Virus record (IMG/VR): IMGVR_UViG_3300020125_000179
Location: 1-41,709 of that record
DNA length: 41,709 nt
Strand: one strand, 5' to 3'
Origin: a virus
This document shows, piece by piece, positions 23,607 through 31,612 of this stretch (the first letter of the stretch is position 1; every line of letters begins with the position of its first letter). The translations under genes were made by a program, and so were the position numbers. Below the pieces are notes generated by a model, which was not told the origin of the DNA, did no database searches, and worked only from the letters and a program-made list of their open reading frames with translations.

Positions 23607-23946
23607 CGGCGCGCTCCTTGTTCTTCATGCGGGTGTGCGGCCCGCACAACCCACCTTCGACCAGCACGTTCGAGGTGCACGGTGAGCCGTCGGCGCGCGT
23701 CGCCGTGCACTTGTACACGGTGTCGTGGCGCGCCTCGGGCCCGACGACGATCAAGGGGCTGGGGTGGGTGCCCTTGTCGTCGACGTATGGGGCGGTCGAG
23801 TACAGCCCGGCGGGGACCACTGTGGTCCCCGCCGAGCCGACCCGATCAGTTCCGTGCACCCGAGTGCCCCACGCCTGGCTGAGGGGGACGACCCCTTCGG
23901 CCGAGCCATTGGCTGGCTTGCGGTAGTTGAACTCCTCGACCGGCAT
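23584..23946 (-). CDS. small Cys-rich virion-cluster protein, 120 aa
   Basis: A 120-residue protein. The N-terminal 70 residues look extended and Gly/Pro-rich. The C-terminus has YKCTATRADGSPC, then LCGPHTRMKN, giving Cys, Cys, Cys and His ligands that could hold a zinc ion. GAGGGAGG precedes the ATG at 23946. It sits between major capsid and adaptor genes, where decoration proteins can occur; that role is speculation. Confidence 0.65.
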   Translation of the reverse strand: MPVEEFNYRKPANGSAEGVVPLSQAWGTRVHGTDRVGSAGTTVVPAGLYSTAPYVDDKGTHPSPLIVVGPEARHDTVYKCTATRADGSPCTSNVLVEGGLCGPHTRMKNKERADGCPEPA

Positions 23947-23957
23947 GGGCGCCTCCC

Positions 23958-25082
23958 TCAGGTGCTGGTGACGCCCGTCAGCTTGGCCAGGCGGCGACGG
24001 TTGCGCACCGTCGTGTTGCCGTAGGTCGTGATGAACGACACCCGAGCGTCGAGACCGAAGCCCGCTCCACCGGCGAAGCTGCCGTCCGGCGTGGTGCCGC
24101 CCGGGTTGCTCGTGGCCGTGTCCAGGCCGCCACCGCCGAGACCCGAGGTGAACGGGCTCTGCTTGAAGTTGCGGTCCTTGTGGATCGTCAGGCCGATGTA
24201 CTTGTTGTTGAGGAACAACACCGTCCCCGCCGGGCAGTCGGGGTCGAAGTAGATCGGGATGTCCTTGAACATCAGGTTCTGGAACCCGAGGTTGGCCTTG
24301 CTCGTGTCCGTGTAGCGGACCTGCGGGGTCAGGCTGGCCTCGTAGTACTCGAAGACGTCGGAGCAGAAGATCGCGTCCGGCCGGTCCGAACCACCATCGC
24401 TGGCGATCATGTAGGCCCGGCGCAGCAGCGCCTCCAACTTGGCACCGTCGAGCGGACCACCAGCGGGCCAGCCCGGCGTGGTGCCGCCGGTGATGGTGCC
24501 GCCGATCGGGGTCGTGCCCGCGCCGGTCGTCGCGTTGTAGGTCAGCGAGCGCCACTGGTTCTCGATCGCCGGGGCGGCGGCCGGGGTGATCCCACCGGCG
24601 GCGGCCGTGGCGTCGATCAGGTTGATGTACGACTCGAAGTCGGACGCCTTGGCGTTGGCCCCACGGGTCCCGTAGATCATCTTCGAGAGGATGTCCTTGA
24701 GGGTCTCCTCGGACTGCATCACCTTGGCTTCGATCAGGCTGACGACCTGCTCCTTGCCGTTGTTCTGCGCCTCCTCCAGGCCGGAGATGATGATGGTCGA
24801 GTACAGCTGCTTCCAGGGGAACTGGGCCGCCGAGATCCCCGCCTGCGCGTGGACCGCCAGCGTCTGCCACTGGGTGTACGAGTCGGCCTCACCAGGGCCG
24901 AGCAGCAGCGGCTCGATGATCGAGTAGCCGCCGTCGATCGTGCGCACACGACCGTTGCTCATCAGGTAGTTCAGCAAGGGCCGGGACTTGAAGACGTTGT
25001 CCGTCAGCTGCTTGCGATAGTTGTGCATGGTCGTCGAGAGAACGACGTCCCATGTTGCGGGTACGTGGGATGCGAGAGCCAC
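23958..25082 (-). CDS. major capsid protein
   Basis: A 374-residue protein directly after the scaffold gene. An N-terminal helix (TMHNYRKQLTDNVFKSRPLL) is followed by a long central helix (LIEAKVMQSEETLKDILSKM) that resembles the spine helix of HK97-fold coat proteins, an insertion rich in Gly/Thr (about residues 160-205), and A-domain-like strands (IFCSDVFEYY, LFLNNKYIGLTIHKD). Size, order and these features support the coat protein. No prohead protease gene is present. GTG start with AAGGGGAG upstream. Confidence 0.85.
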   Translation of the reverse strand: MALASHVPATWDVVLSTTMHNYRKQLTDNVFKSRPLLNYLMSNGRVRTIDGGYSIIEPLLLGPGEADSYTQWQTLAVHAQAGISAAQFPWKQLYSTIIISGLEEAQNNGKEQVVSLIEAKVMQSEETLKDILSKMIYGTRGANAKASDFESYINLIDATAAAGGITPAAAPAIENQWRSLTYNATTGAGTTPIGGTITGGTTPGWPAGGPLDGAKLEALLRRAYMIASDGGSDRPDAIFCSDVFEYYEASLTPQVRYTDTSKANLGFQNLMFKDIPIYFDPDCPAGTVLFLNNKYIGLTIHKDRNFKQSPFTSGLGGGGLDTATSNPGGTTPDGSFAGGAGFGLDARVSFITTYGNTTVRNRRRLAKLTGVTST

Positions 25083-25111
25083 CGGCTCCCCTTTCGCGGA
25101 TCAGCGCCGCG

Positions 25112-25945
25112 TTACTGCAAACCGGCCTGGTCGTAGGCCGCTTCGATCGCTTGGCGCAGGGACATGGGTTGTCCCGTGTCGACGCGGTCGGTGAGGGGGG
25201 CTGCGCTGCCGGTCCCGTTGGAGATGGTTCGGCCCGCCGCTGCCGCGGCTGCCTGGCGTCGCTGTTCCTCGGCAGCCATGGCTGCCTGCTGGTCGCGGTG
25301 CGCCTGCACTGAGGCTTGGATGCGGTCGAATGCCATCGTCTTGTACACCATCGGGAGCATCTCCACCGGCAACCCTTGGTTGTAGGCGGTGGAGACGACG
25401 TTGCGGATGTCCTCGTCGTTCGCGTTGAACTGGGATCGCAGGGTCCCAACCATCCGCTGCAGCTGCTCGTCAGCTTCCCGTGCGTTGATGCGCGTTTCGA
25501 GTTCCAGCCGCGCCTGACGCTCCTCGTAGAGCATCTTCTCCAGCGGGTCATCGAACTCCGGGATCTCCGGAGCCTGGGCCTGCTGCTGCGCGTACTGCTC
25601 CTGCAAGAGGCGGATCGTCGCCTGGGGGTTCGCTGCAAGCGCGGCCTGCAACTTGATCCCAAGGTCCGCTTCCTCCCGCAGGCGTGCTACGTCCTGCGTC
25701 TTGCGGGTGTAGTCCTCGGTCCGGCTGTAACCCCGGAGCGCTTCACTGAACGGCACCTCGACTTCTTCACCGTCTACCCGGGTCCGCACGTAGCGGTTAT
25801 CCGGATCATCAACTTCGAGGTACTGACGGGCAGGCGCTTCGTCGGTTGCTACCTGCTCGGATGCTCCGCTGTCGACTTGCCCGTCTCCGGGGTCGGCGCT
25901 CGGCTCGAACCCGCCTTCCGCGGGGAGAATTGCGCTGTCAGACAC
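25112..25945 (-). CDS. capsid scaffolding protein
   Basis: A 277-residue, acidic, highly helical protein with Gln/Glu/Ala-rich coiled-coil stretches (residues about 90-175 and 205-240) and a disordered acidic N-terminus, lying between portal and capsid genes: the classic scaffold composition and place. It would guide procapsid assembly and then leave. GTG start with GGAAGGA 5 bases upstream. Confidence 0.8.
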   Translation of the reverse strand: MSDSAILPAEGGFEPSADPGDGQVDSGASEQVATDEAPARQYLEVDDPDNRYVRTRVDGEEVEVPFSEALRGYSRTEDYTRKTQDVARLREEADLGIKLQAALAANPQATIRLLQEQYAQQQAQAPEIPEFDDPLEKMLYEERQARLELETRINAREADEQLQRMVGTLRSQFNANDEDIRNVVSTAYNQGLPVEMLPMVYKTMAFDRIQASVQAHRDQQAAMAAEEQRRQAAAAAAGRTISNGTGSAAPLTDRVDTGQPMSLRQAIEAAYDQAGLQ

Positions 25946-25984
25946 CTGAGTCCTTCCGGTGTGCTCGTGGTCTGACGGCGGAGA

Positions 25985-28009
25985 TTAGCGCAGTGCACCC
26001 CCGCTACCCAGCAACTGCATCAAGAGTTCGGGGGGGATGTCCTGAGGAAGGGCTGCCTGGGGTGGTGGAGGGCTGATCCGACCGGGCGGCACCGGCGGCG
26101 CGCCCTGCATCATCTCCGGCGGGATGCCACCGGGTGGGCCGCCACCCATCTCCGGTGGCACGCCCGGCATGGGTGGCGCTCCGCCGCCTCCCTGAGGAGG
26201 AGGCGGCGGAGCACCCTGCTCCTGGGGCGGCAGTTGCCCCGGTGCATCAGTGGGGTCCTGTGTCGGACCGTTCATCGGCTGGGTCTGGTCGGCACCAGGC
26301 GGCCCACCCTGGGGTGGGATGACGAACTGGGTCACGTCCTTGACCCCGAAGCCGCGCTGGAGGATGTACATGTACAGGCCCAGCGGGTTGGCCACGCCCA
26401 TCTGCAGGAAGGGCATCGAGGCGTCGACCATCTGCATCGCGGACTGGCGGCGGAACGTCTCGTTCTGCGGCTCGGTCGAGCCAGCGACCACGTCGTAGTC
26501 GAACTCACCCTGGATGTACTCGGCGTCGTAGTTGACCCAGGCGCGCGTCGGGATGGTGACGATCCGGGCCACCTGGTCACCGGTCATGAACTGCTGCATC
26601 AGGCCGATGACCCGCTCAGCGATCTGCGCCAGGATCGTCTCGATCTTGGCCAGGCGATCCTGGGCACGGGAGTTGGCCGCGTCCTGGATCATCGCCGCCT
26701 CGGTCGCGGTGCGCTTCATGTTCTGCTGCGCCCCGGCCCCACGCTGGTAGTCGGACACGCCCGAGACCCGGTCGATGTCGGTGGAGATCATGGCCGACTG
26801 GTCGTAGAAGTCCGACGGCGTGATCACCGCCGGGAGTGGCGCGATGACCCGGCTCGGGTCGCCGTCCGACATGACGGGGATCATCGTGTTGTCGATGTCC
26901 GACTCCAGCGCGGCCACGCCGTCGCGGTCGAAAGCGTCCTTCTCGTACAGCCACTTGCGCTGGAACCGCTTGCGGTGGTTCATCATCTGCGTGCGGGTCT
27001 CGTTGAGCTCCAGCTGCAGCGACTCGATCTGGCACACGTCGCCCAGCGGATAGAAGCAGTCCGGCACCTCGTAGTTACGCAGCATCACGAACGGCTGCCC
27101 GAACGCGTAGGGCATCTTCTTCGGCTTGATCAGGAACGCCGTCTGGTTGTCCTGGTCCTCGCCGGACAGGGCGAAGGTCGCCACCATCTGACGGCGCACG
27201 TCGTAGTACTCGATCACCTCGACGTACGCCGTGTCCTGCACCAGCGAGGTGCGGTCGTCGCGTCCGTCCTGGTCGCCGTCCATGATCTGGTTGCGCGCCC
27301 ACTTCGAGCCGGTGACCTTCTTGCGCGCCCCGGTCTCGTAGCGCTCGTCGACCTTGACGTCGTTGACCGGGCGCCAGACGCGCTGGGCCACCCAGCCCCA
27401 CTCCTTGGGGTGGCGGGCGTCGGGATCGACGAACATGTCGAAGATCGACACCCGCTCCAAGAACGGGCGGTCGACCAGCACGTTCATCTCCGACTCGACG
27501 TTGCCCTCGACGTCCTCGCGGTCGTCGATGCCGAACGCGCTGGCGTCCTGGTCCCCGCCGGTCGCTGTCTCGCTGCTGACGTCCTCGGTCGAGTCCGGGG
27601 CCTTGACGTCCTTGGGCGGCTTGTTGAACTTGTAGCCGATCTTCACCCAGCCCAGCCCGCAGATCAGCCAGTCGAGCACGGCCAGGCGGAACTCGTCCTG
27701 GTAGCGGTAGGTGCGCCAGATGTAGTTGAGCACCTCCTCGGTGACGATCGCCTGGGGCGCGGTGCCCGGCTTGCGTGAGTTGACGACGAACTTCGGGTTG
27801 TTCACCGCGACCGCCGGGGCCATGGTGTTGATCGTCGAGAACACCAGGTTGATCATCAGCCGGTCGCCGGTCGCCTTCGTCGAGTACTGCTTGCCGCGAT
27901 ACAGGTCGATGTACCGCTCCCAGTCGTCGTCGTAGTTGTCGCTGCGCCACTTCTTGGAGCGCCGGACGTTGGCCCGATAGGTACGGATCAGCTGGGCTTG
28001 GGTCGGCAT
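25985..28009 (-). CDS. portal protein
   Basis: A 674-residue protein, the size of a podovirus portal. It begins with a helical WERYIDLYRGKQYSTK segment, has the LINLVFSTINTM-like wing region (DRLMINLVFSTINTMAPAVA) and a long C-terminal helix around residues 430-480 (RTATEAAMIQDAANSRAQDR-type, starting with MKRTATEAAM). It forms the dodecameric DNA channel at one capsid vertex. The last 110 residues are an unusual Pro/Gly/Met-rich low-complexity tail, and one copy of the repeated 12-mer (26188-26199) falls in it. Confidence 0.85.
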   Translation of the reverse strand: MPTQAQLIRTYRANVRRSKKWRSDNYDDDWERYIDLYRGKQYSTKATGDRLMINLVFSTINTMAPAVAVNNPKFVVNSRKPGTAPQAIVTEEVLNYIWRTYRYQDEFRLAVLDWLICGLGWVKIGYKFNKPPKDVKAPDSTEDVSSETATGGDQDASAFGIDDREDVEGNVESEMNVLVDRPFLERVSIFDMFVDPDARHPKEWGWVAQRVWRPVNDVKVDERYETGARKKVTGSKWARNQIMDGDQDGRDDRTSLVQDTAYVEVIEYYDVRRQMVATFALSGEDQDNQTAFLIKPKKMPYAFGQPFVMLRNYEVPDCFYPLGDVCQIESLQLELNETRTQMMNHRKRFQRKWLYEKDAFDRDGVAALESDIDNTMIPVMSDGDPSRVIAPLPAVITPSDFYDQSAMISTDIDRVSGVSDYQRGAGAQQNMKRTATEAAMIQDAANSRAQDRLAKIETILAQIAERVIGLMQQFMTGDQVARIVTIPTRAWVNYDAEYIQGEFDYDVVAGSTEPQNETFRRQSAMQMVDASMPFLQMGVANPLGLYMYILQRGFGVKDVTQFVIPPQGGPPGADQTQPMNGPTQDPTDAPGQLPPQEQGAPPPPPQGGGGAPPMPGVPPEMGGGPPGGIPPEMMQGAPPVPPGRISPPPPQAALPQDIPPELLMQLLGSGGALR

Positions 28010-28188
28010 CAGATCGGCTCCACGTTCGGGTTGCTCATCGCCTCACGCTGGCGCTCGGCCATCGTCTGGCCGTTCCACTGCCCAGCAACGGCGCTGCGAT
28101 AGGTGAAGCTGACGCCGCGGACGTGGCACGGGTAGCAGGTGTCATGCCCCTCTGCGACCCGGCGCTTCTCGCACTCGGGGCACAGCAT
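28009..28188 (-). CDS. small zinc-ribbon peptide, 59 aa
   Basis: Read on the minus strand from the ATG at 28188, this 59-residue protein starts MLCPECEKRR and continues with CYPCH, a compact four-cysteine zinc knuckle, followed by a polar tail. ATGA and TGATG overlaps tie it to the genes on both sides, which is the main support. It may bind terminase, portal or DNA, but that is a guess from position. Confidence 0.65.
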   Translation of the reverse strand: MLCPECEKRRVAEGHDTCYPCHVRGVSFTYRSAVAGQWNGQTMAERQREAMSNPNVEPI

Positions 28189-28766
28189 CAGGGGACGTGT
28201 CCGGGATCGCGATCGCTGATGAACCCCTGCAGCCAGGTCACCAGGGTGACCCGCGGGGTCGGGCGAGCCTCCTCGGCAGCGAGCACCTCGTCAGCCAGAT
28301 CGGGGTGATCGTCGACCCACGCTTCGATGTCGGGGATGGTGAAGTTCTGCGGGCTGGTGACGTGCTCATCCTCCACGACTGTGGCCGTGACGATGTAGGG
28401 CAGCGAGTTGGACGCCTCGTGGCCGGGGACGGCCGGGTCGTCGTTGTTGACGTGCACGGACTTCGTCCCGACGACCGTCGGGGTGGTCGAGTACGTCAGC
28501 CGGGTCGATGAGACGTAGGTGACCGGGACGTCCACGCCGTCGATCTCGATGTGGGAGTAGGGCATGAAGTTCGTCCCGTTGAGTTGGACGGTCTGCGCCA
28601 CGTTCACCACGGAGGTGTTCGGCACGAGCGAGGTGAGCGTCGGCGTGAGCTCCCAGCTGTCGCCCCACACGCCGTGCGGCAGGGTCGTGTAGCCACGCCG
28701 ATACGGGCGGGAGTTCTTGCGTCCGTGGTACCGCCGTGGCGGTCGCTGCAGGTCAAGTCGTCCCAT
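28188..28766 (-). CDS. IPT/TIG-domain protein of the head region
   Basis: A 192-residue protein. After a basic N-terminus (RPPRRYHGRKNSRPYRRGY), residues about 40-120 form an IPT/TIG Ig-like domain: LTSLVPNTSVVNVAQTVQLN, then GTNF and VGTKSVHVNN. The last 60 residues hold a short helical module (IPDIEAWVDDHPDLADEVL) of the kind found at the ends of many phage head and tail proteins. A surface decoration of the head or neck is likely. ATG at 28766 is preferred over the GTG at 28769 because GGAGA lies 5 bases upstream. Confidence 0.65.
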   Translation of the reverse strand: MGRLDLQRPPRRYHGRKNSRPYRRGYTTLPHGVWGDSWELTPTLTSLVPNTSVVNVAQTVQLNGTNFMPYSHIEIDGVDVPVTYVSSTRLTYSTTPTVVGTKSVHVNNDDPAVPGHEASNSLPYIVTATVVEDEHVTSPQNFTIPDIEAWVDDHPDLADEVLAAEEARPTPRVTLVTWLQGFISDRDPGHVP

Positions 28767-30409
28767 CACCGTCTCCTCGTTCGTACGAAGTGGGCCCCGA
28801 TCGGGTCGCGCTCGACTCTACGACGCGGCGCAGGGCCGATCGTGACCATGGATCCGTACAACTGCCTCTCCATCCAGCCGAAAGTGCCCGGTCCGGGCAC
28901 AGTTTCCGGCTGATATTCACGAAGCCAGACGTGTTTCAGCATCTGATTGGCGATCGCGAGGCTGATCGTGCGGTCATCGAAGGGCGACCCGGCCATTCGT
29001 CCGGCGTCGTCGCGCACGAACGAGCGGAGCTCGGCCACGGTCTCCTTCTCCCACAGGGTGAGCTCGCCGTCGCGCAGCGCCTTGTTCAACTCGTCGATGG
29101 CCAGCGGCTTGGTCGACTGCGATGTGCGCCAGCCGAGCACGTCGGTCGGCACCGACTTCTTGTACTTGGGCGAGCGCTGCATGTAGATCGGGTGGTACTT
29201 GACCTTCTGCAGCGCCTTGAGCGTGGTCAGGCCGTGGTTGTTCGACTCCACCCCGATCAAGGCGGCGTTGTACCACCGACCCAGCGGGGCCAGCACATCG
29301 CTGCCGAACAGGTCCGGGTCGATCCGTCCGTGCCAGGTGGCGACGACCACGCCGTTGCGCGCGTTGATCACGTGGGCCGCGGTGAAGTCGCCGTGGACCA
29401 GGCCCTGGGCCGGGTCGGCGCCGATGACGTAGCGACCCTCCTTGTCCGGGAACTCCCACACCCGCAGCGGCTCACCGACCTGCTCGACGAACTTCCAGCC
29501 GCGGTACTTGGCCAGGAAGCCGACGGAGATCGGGGGCTTGGAGTCCTGGTCGAGGCGCCGCAGCGTCTCCAGGTGGAACACCGGACGGCCCGACTTGAGG
29601 AACGCCTCCTCGGGATCGGAGGGGTACTCCTGGGCCAGCTGCCACTCGGGCAGGTCCTCCTTCTTCTCGTCGTACCACGCCTGGTCGCGGCCGTTCGCCC
29701 ACCATGGATAGAAGATCGACTTGAAGCGGTTCATCTTGTTCTGCGAGCCGACCCACAGCTGGTGGAACAGGTTGCCCTCGCCGTTGGCCGTGGACAGGGC
29801 GATGACCCGCCCGCCCACGTCAGCGATCGGCTCGATCGAGGCCCACGCCTCCTCCGAGTTGGGCAGGTAGGCGAGCTCGTCGATCACCGCCAGGTACACC
29901 GACTCACCACGAGCCGGGTCGCTGGCCGACGGCAGGGACTCCATATAGCTCTCGTTGGAGAACTCCAGCTTGGTCTGCGTCGCGTTCATCGGCGGGCCGC
30001 GCCACTTCATCCACTCAGGCAGGAAGCGATACGTGTACTTCGACTTGGCCAGCAGCTTGATCGCGTCGCGCTCGGTGCGGCTGAGCATGATGACGACGCG
30101 GTCGGGATATCCGAACGTCAGCCACAGGCAGTACACCGCGACGAGGGTGGAGAACCCCAGCTGCCGGGCCTTGAGGATCAGGCTGTAGCGCTGGCGCAGC
30201 CACGAGAGGGCGGTCTCCGCCTGGGCCTCGTACAGGGTGAACAGCATCCGTCCGTGCTCAGGGTGCTTGATGTACACGTACGTCGAGCAGAAGTACTCGA
30301 ACGCCTCGTGCAGCTTGGCCGGGTCACGTGTCGTCGGGAAGCAGCGCCGCCACTCCCGCTCCTCGATCAGCTGATCCCAGGTGATCCGGCTGTTGTCGAC
30401 CGCGGTCAC
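28766..30409 (-). CDS. terL: terminase large subunit
   Basis: A 547-residue packaging motor. The ATPase domain has a TerL-type Walker A, LKARQLGFST (residues 79-88), Walker B VYLAVIDE (171-178) and coupling motif STAN (206-209). The RNase H-fold nuclease domain has Asp332 in GADPAQG, Glu388 in GVESN and the Asp pair 478-479 in FDDRT. All key residues are present. It pumps DNA through the portal and cuts it. The GTG start at 30409 overlaps the preceding stop. An extended version from 30469 is possible but would overlap the upstream gene by 60 bases. Confidence 0.93.
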   Translation of the reverse strand: MTAVDNSRITWDQLIEEREWRRCFPTTRDPAKLHEAFEYFCSTYVYIKHPEHGRMLFTLYEAQAETALSWLRQRYSLILKARQLGFSTLVAVYCLWLTFGYPDRVVIMLSRTERDAIKLLAKSKYTYRFLPEWMKWRGPPMNATQTKLEFSNESYMESLPSASDPARGESVYLAVIDELAYLPNSEEAWASIEPIADVGGRVIALSTANGEGNLFHQLWVGSQNKMNRFKSIFYPWWANGRDQAWYDEKKEDLPEWQLAQEYPSDPEEAFLKSGRPVFHLETLRRLDQDSKPPISVGFLAKYRGWKFVEQVGEPLRVWEFPDKEGRYVIGADPAQGLVHGDFTAAHVINARNGVVVATWHGRIDPDLFGSDVLAPLGRWYNAALIGVESNNHGLTTLKALQKVKYHPIYMQRSPKYKKSVPTDVLGWRTSQSTKPLAIDELNKALRDGELTLWEKETVAELRSFVRDDAGRMAGSPFDDRTISLAIANQMLKHVWLREYQPETVPGPGTFGWMERQLYGSMVTIGPAPRRRVERDPIGAHFVRTRRR

Positions 30410-30750
30410 TGCTGCGGCAGCGGGAAGATCGGTTGCTGCGGCACCCGGACAGCCTCGACCGGCCACCACTTCTGGATGACGGAGCGGATGTTGCCATCGG
30501 TGATCACGCCCTCATCGGCCCCTGGGTTGGGGTTCTCCCCGGCCAGGGCCGAGGCGTACTCGGCCTCGTACTCGGTGCACGTCGGCCACAGGAACCGGTT
30601 GAGGCCGATCATCGGGTTGGCCCGCACCTGCTCCGCGAACTGCGTGGCAGCGAGCTCGACGGACTCGATCGCCTCCTGCATCGCCCCGGCGGTGATCCGG
30701 TCCTGCAGCGCGACGTCACGCGACGACTGGCTGATGGTGTTGAAGCTCAT
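30406..30750 (-). CDS. conserved small phage protein upstream of terminase
   Basis: A 114-residue protein with the pattern SRDVALQDRITAGAMQEAI, later LAGENPNPGADEGVITDG and a C-terminal W. I recall this as a recurrent uncharacterised family near phage structural genes. Mostly helical. AGGAGG lies 3 bases before the ATG. GTGA overlap couples it to terL. Possible head-completion or packaging accessory; unproven. Confidence 0.7.
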   Translation of the reverse strand: MSFNTISQSSRDVALQDRITAGAMQEAIESVELAATQFAEQVRANPMIGLNRFLWPTCTEYEAEYASALAGENPNPGADEGVITDGNIRSVIQKWWPVEAVRVPQQPIFPLPQQ

Positions 30751-30757
30751 GGTCCTC

Positions 30758-31612
30758 CTAGGTGCTCACCGAGAACGAGATGTTGCTGATGCTGGTGTAC
30801 ACGTGAACGTTCTGCGACGCGCTGTCACAAACCACCTGCACGTCTCCGCTGGGGAGGATTTCAATGCGAGCAGACAGCCCGCCGTAGTTCGCAGCAGCGA
30901 CGTCACCTGTGACGATCAAACCGACCGGAGGACGGAACCCGCTGGGCAGGTTGAACATGATCGACGCTGCTCCTACCCCAACCGCTGTCGGACGGCTGAT
31001 CAGTCCGCGCAGCTGCACCTCGTCACCCACCTTGCGATACGCCGCTGGCGCCCACGTTGTCGCAGCGACATTCACCCAACCGTTCAGCAGCGTCGGTGCC
31101 GTCCACGGCGTGATCGCCACCTGGGGGATCAGCGACGAACCGGTCACCGGGCCCATGTCCTCGATGAAGAACGAGGACACCGGGCTGTCGACCCACACGG
31201 TGACCGCCTGCGCTGCGTTCTGGCCCATCCGAACGGTGTAGGCGTGGGCCAACCCGTCACCGTCGAGCAGCATCGTCGCCGTGAACCCGGCGTACGGGGC
31301 TGGCATGTACGCCCACCAACTCAGCGCGCCGGTATCGGTCGCCCCGTCGAACAGCCCGAGGTTGGACGCCACCGGTGCCGAGGCGGGCTGAGTCGCCCGA
31401 GCCAGGAATGTCAGGCGATACCTGCGCCCGACGATGGTGGTGAAGTTGAGCACCGGAGTCAGGACGGTTGGCGCGCTCCCCGCTGGGACGGTGACAACGC
31501 CGTTCGGAGGTGTCGTAGCGACGATGCCCCACGCGCTGAACCACCGCTGGTCGGCGCTGCCCTGGGCGACGGGCACCCACTTGCCGCCGGTGCGTGCGTA
31601 CAGAATCCCCAT
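30758..31612 (-). CDS. tail fibre/receptor-binding protein, 284 aa
   Basis: A beta-rich protein made of one middle module ([10 protein letters not shown] to FFIEDMGPVTG, about residues 23-155) and a C-terminal domain (from WTAPTLLNGW, including YRKVGDEVQLRGL, ending FSVST). Both parts are clearly related to the next upstream fibre (31612-33492), which has two middle modules and the same type of tip. It is therefore a short paralogue, probably a second receptor-binding protein. Starts in a TGATG overlap. Confidence 0.75.
   Translation of the reverse strand: MGILYARTGGKWVPVAQGSADQRWFSAWGIVATTPPNGVVTVPAGSAPTVLTPVLNFTTIVGRRYRLTFLARATQPASAPVASNLGLFDGATDTGALSWWAYMPAPYAGFTATMLLDGDGLAHAYTVRMGQNAAQAVTVWVDSPVSSFFIEDMGPVTGSSLIPQVAITPWTAPTLLNGWVNVAATTWAPAAYRKVGDEVQLRGLISRPTAVGVGAASIMFNLPSGFRPPVGLIVTGDVAAANYGGLSARIEILPSGDVQVVCDSASQNVHVYTSISNISFSVST

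Noticed and set aside
26179-26211. 13-bp inverted repeat as a terminator
   Set aside because: It lies inside the portal gene, in the codons of its Pro/Gly-rich tail, and has no T-run; it is better explained by the C- and G-rich codons, although its centre is counted as one copy of the 12-mer.
26366-26378. TGTACATGTACA palindrome as another copy of the control-region element
   Set aside because: It encodes the YMY residues of the portal protein and lacks the GGGG/CCCC arms seen in 41258-41403.
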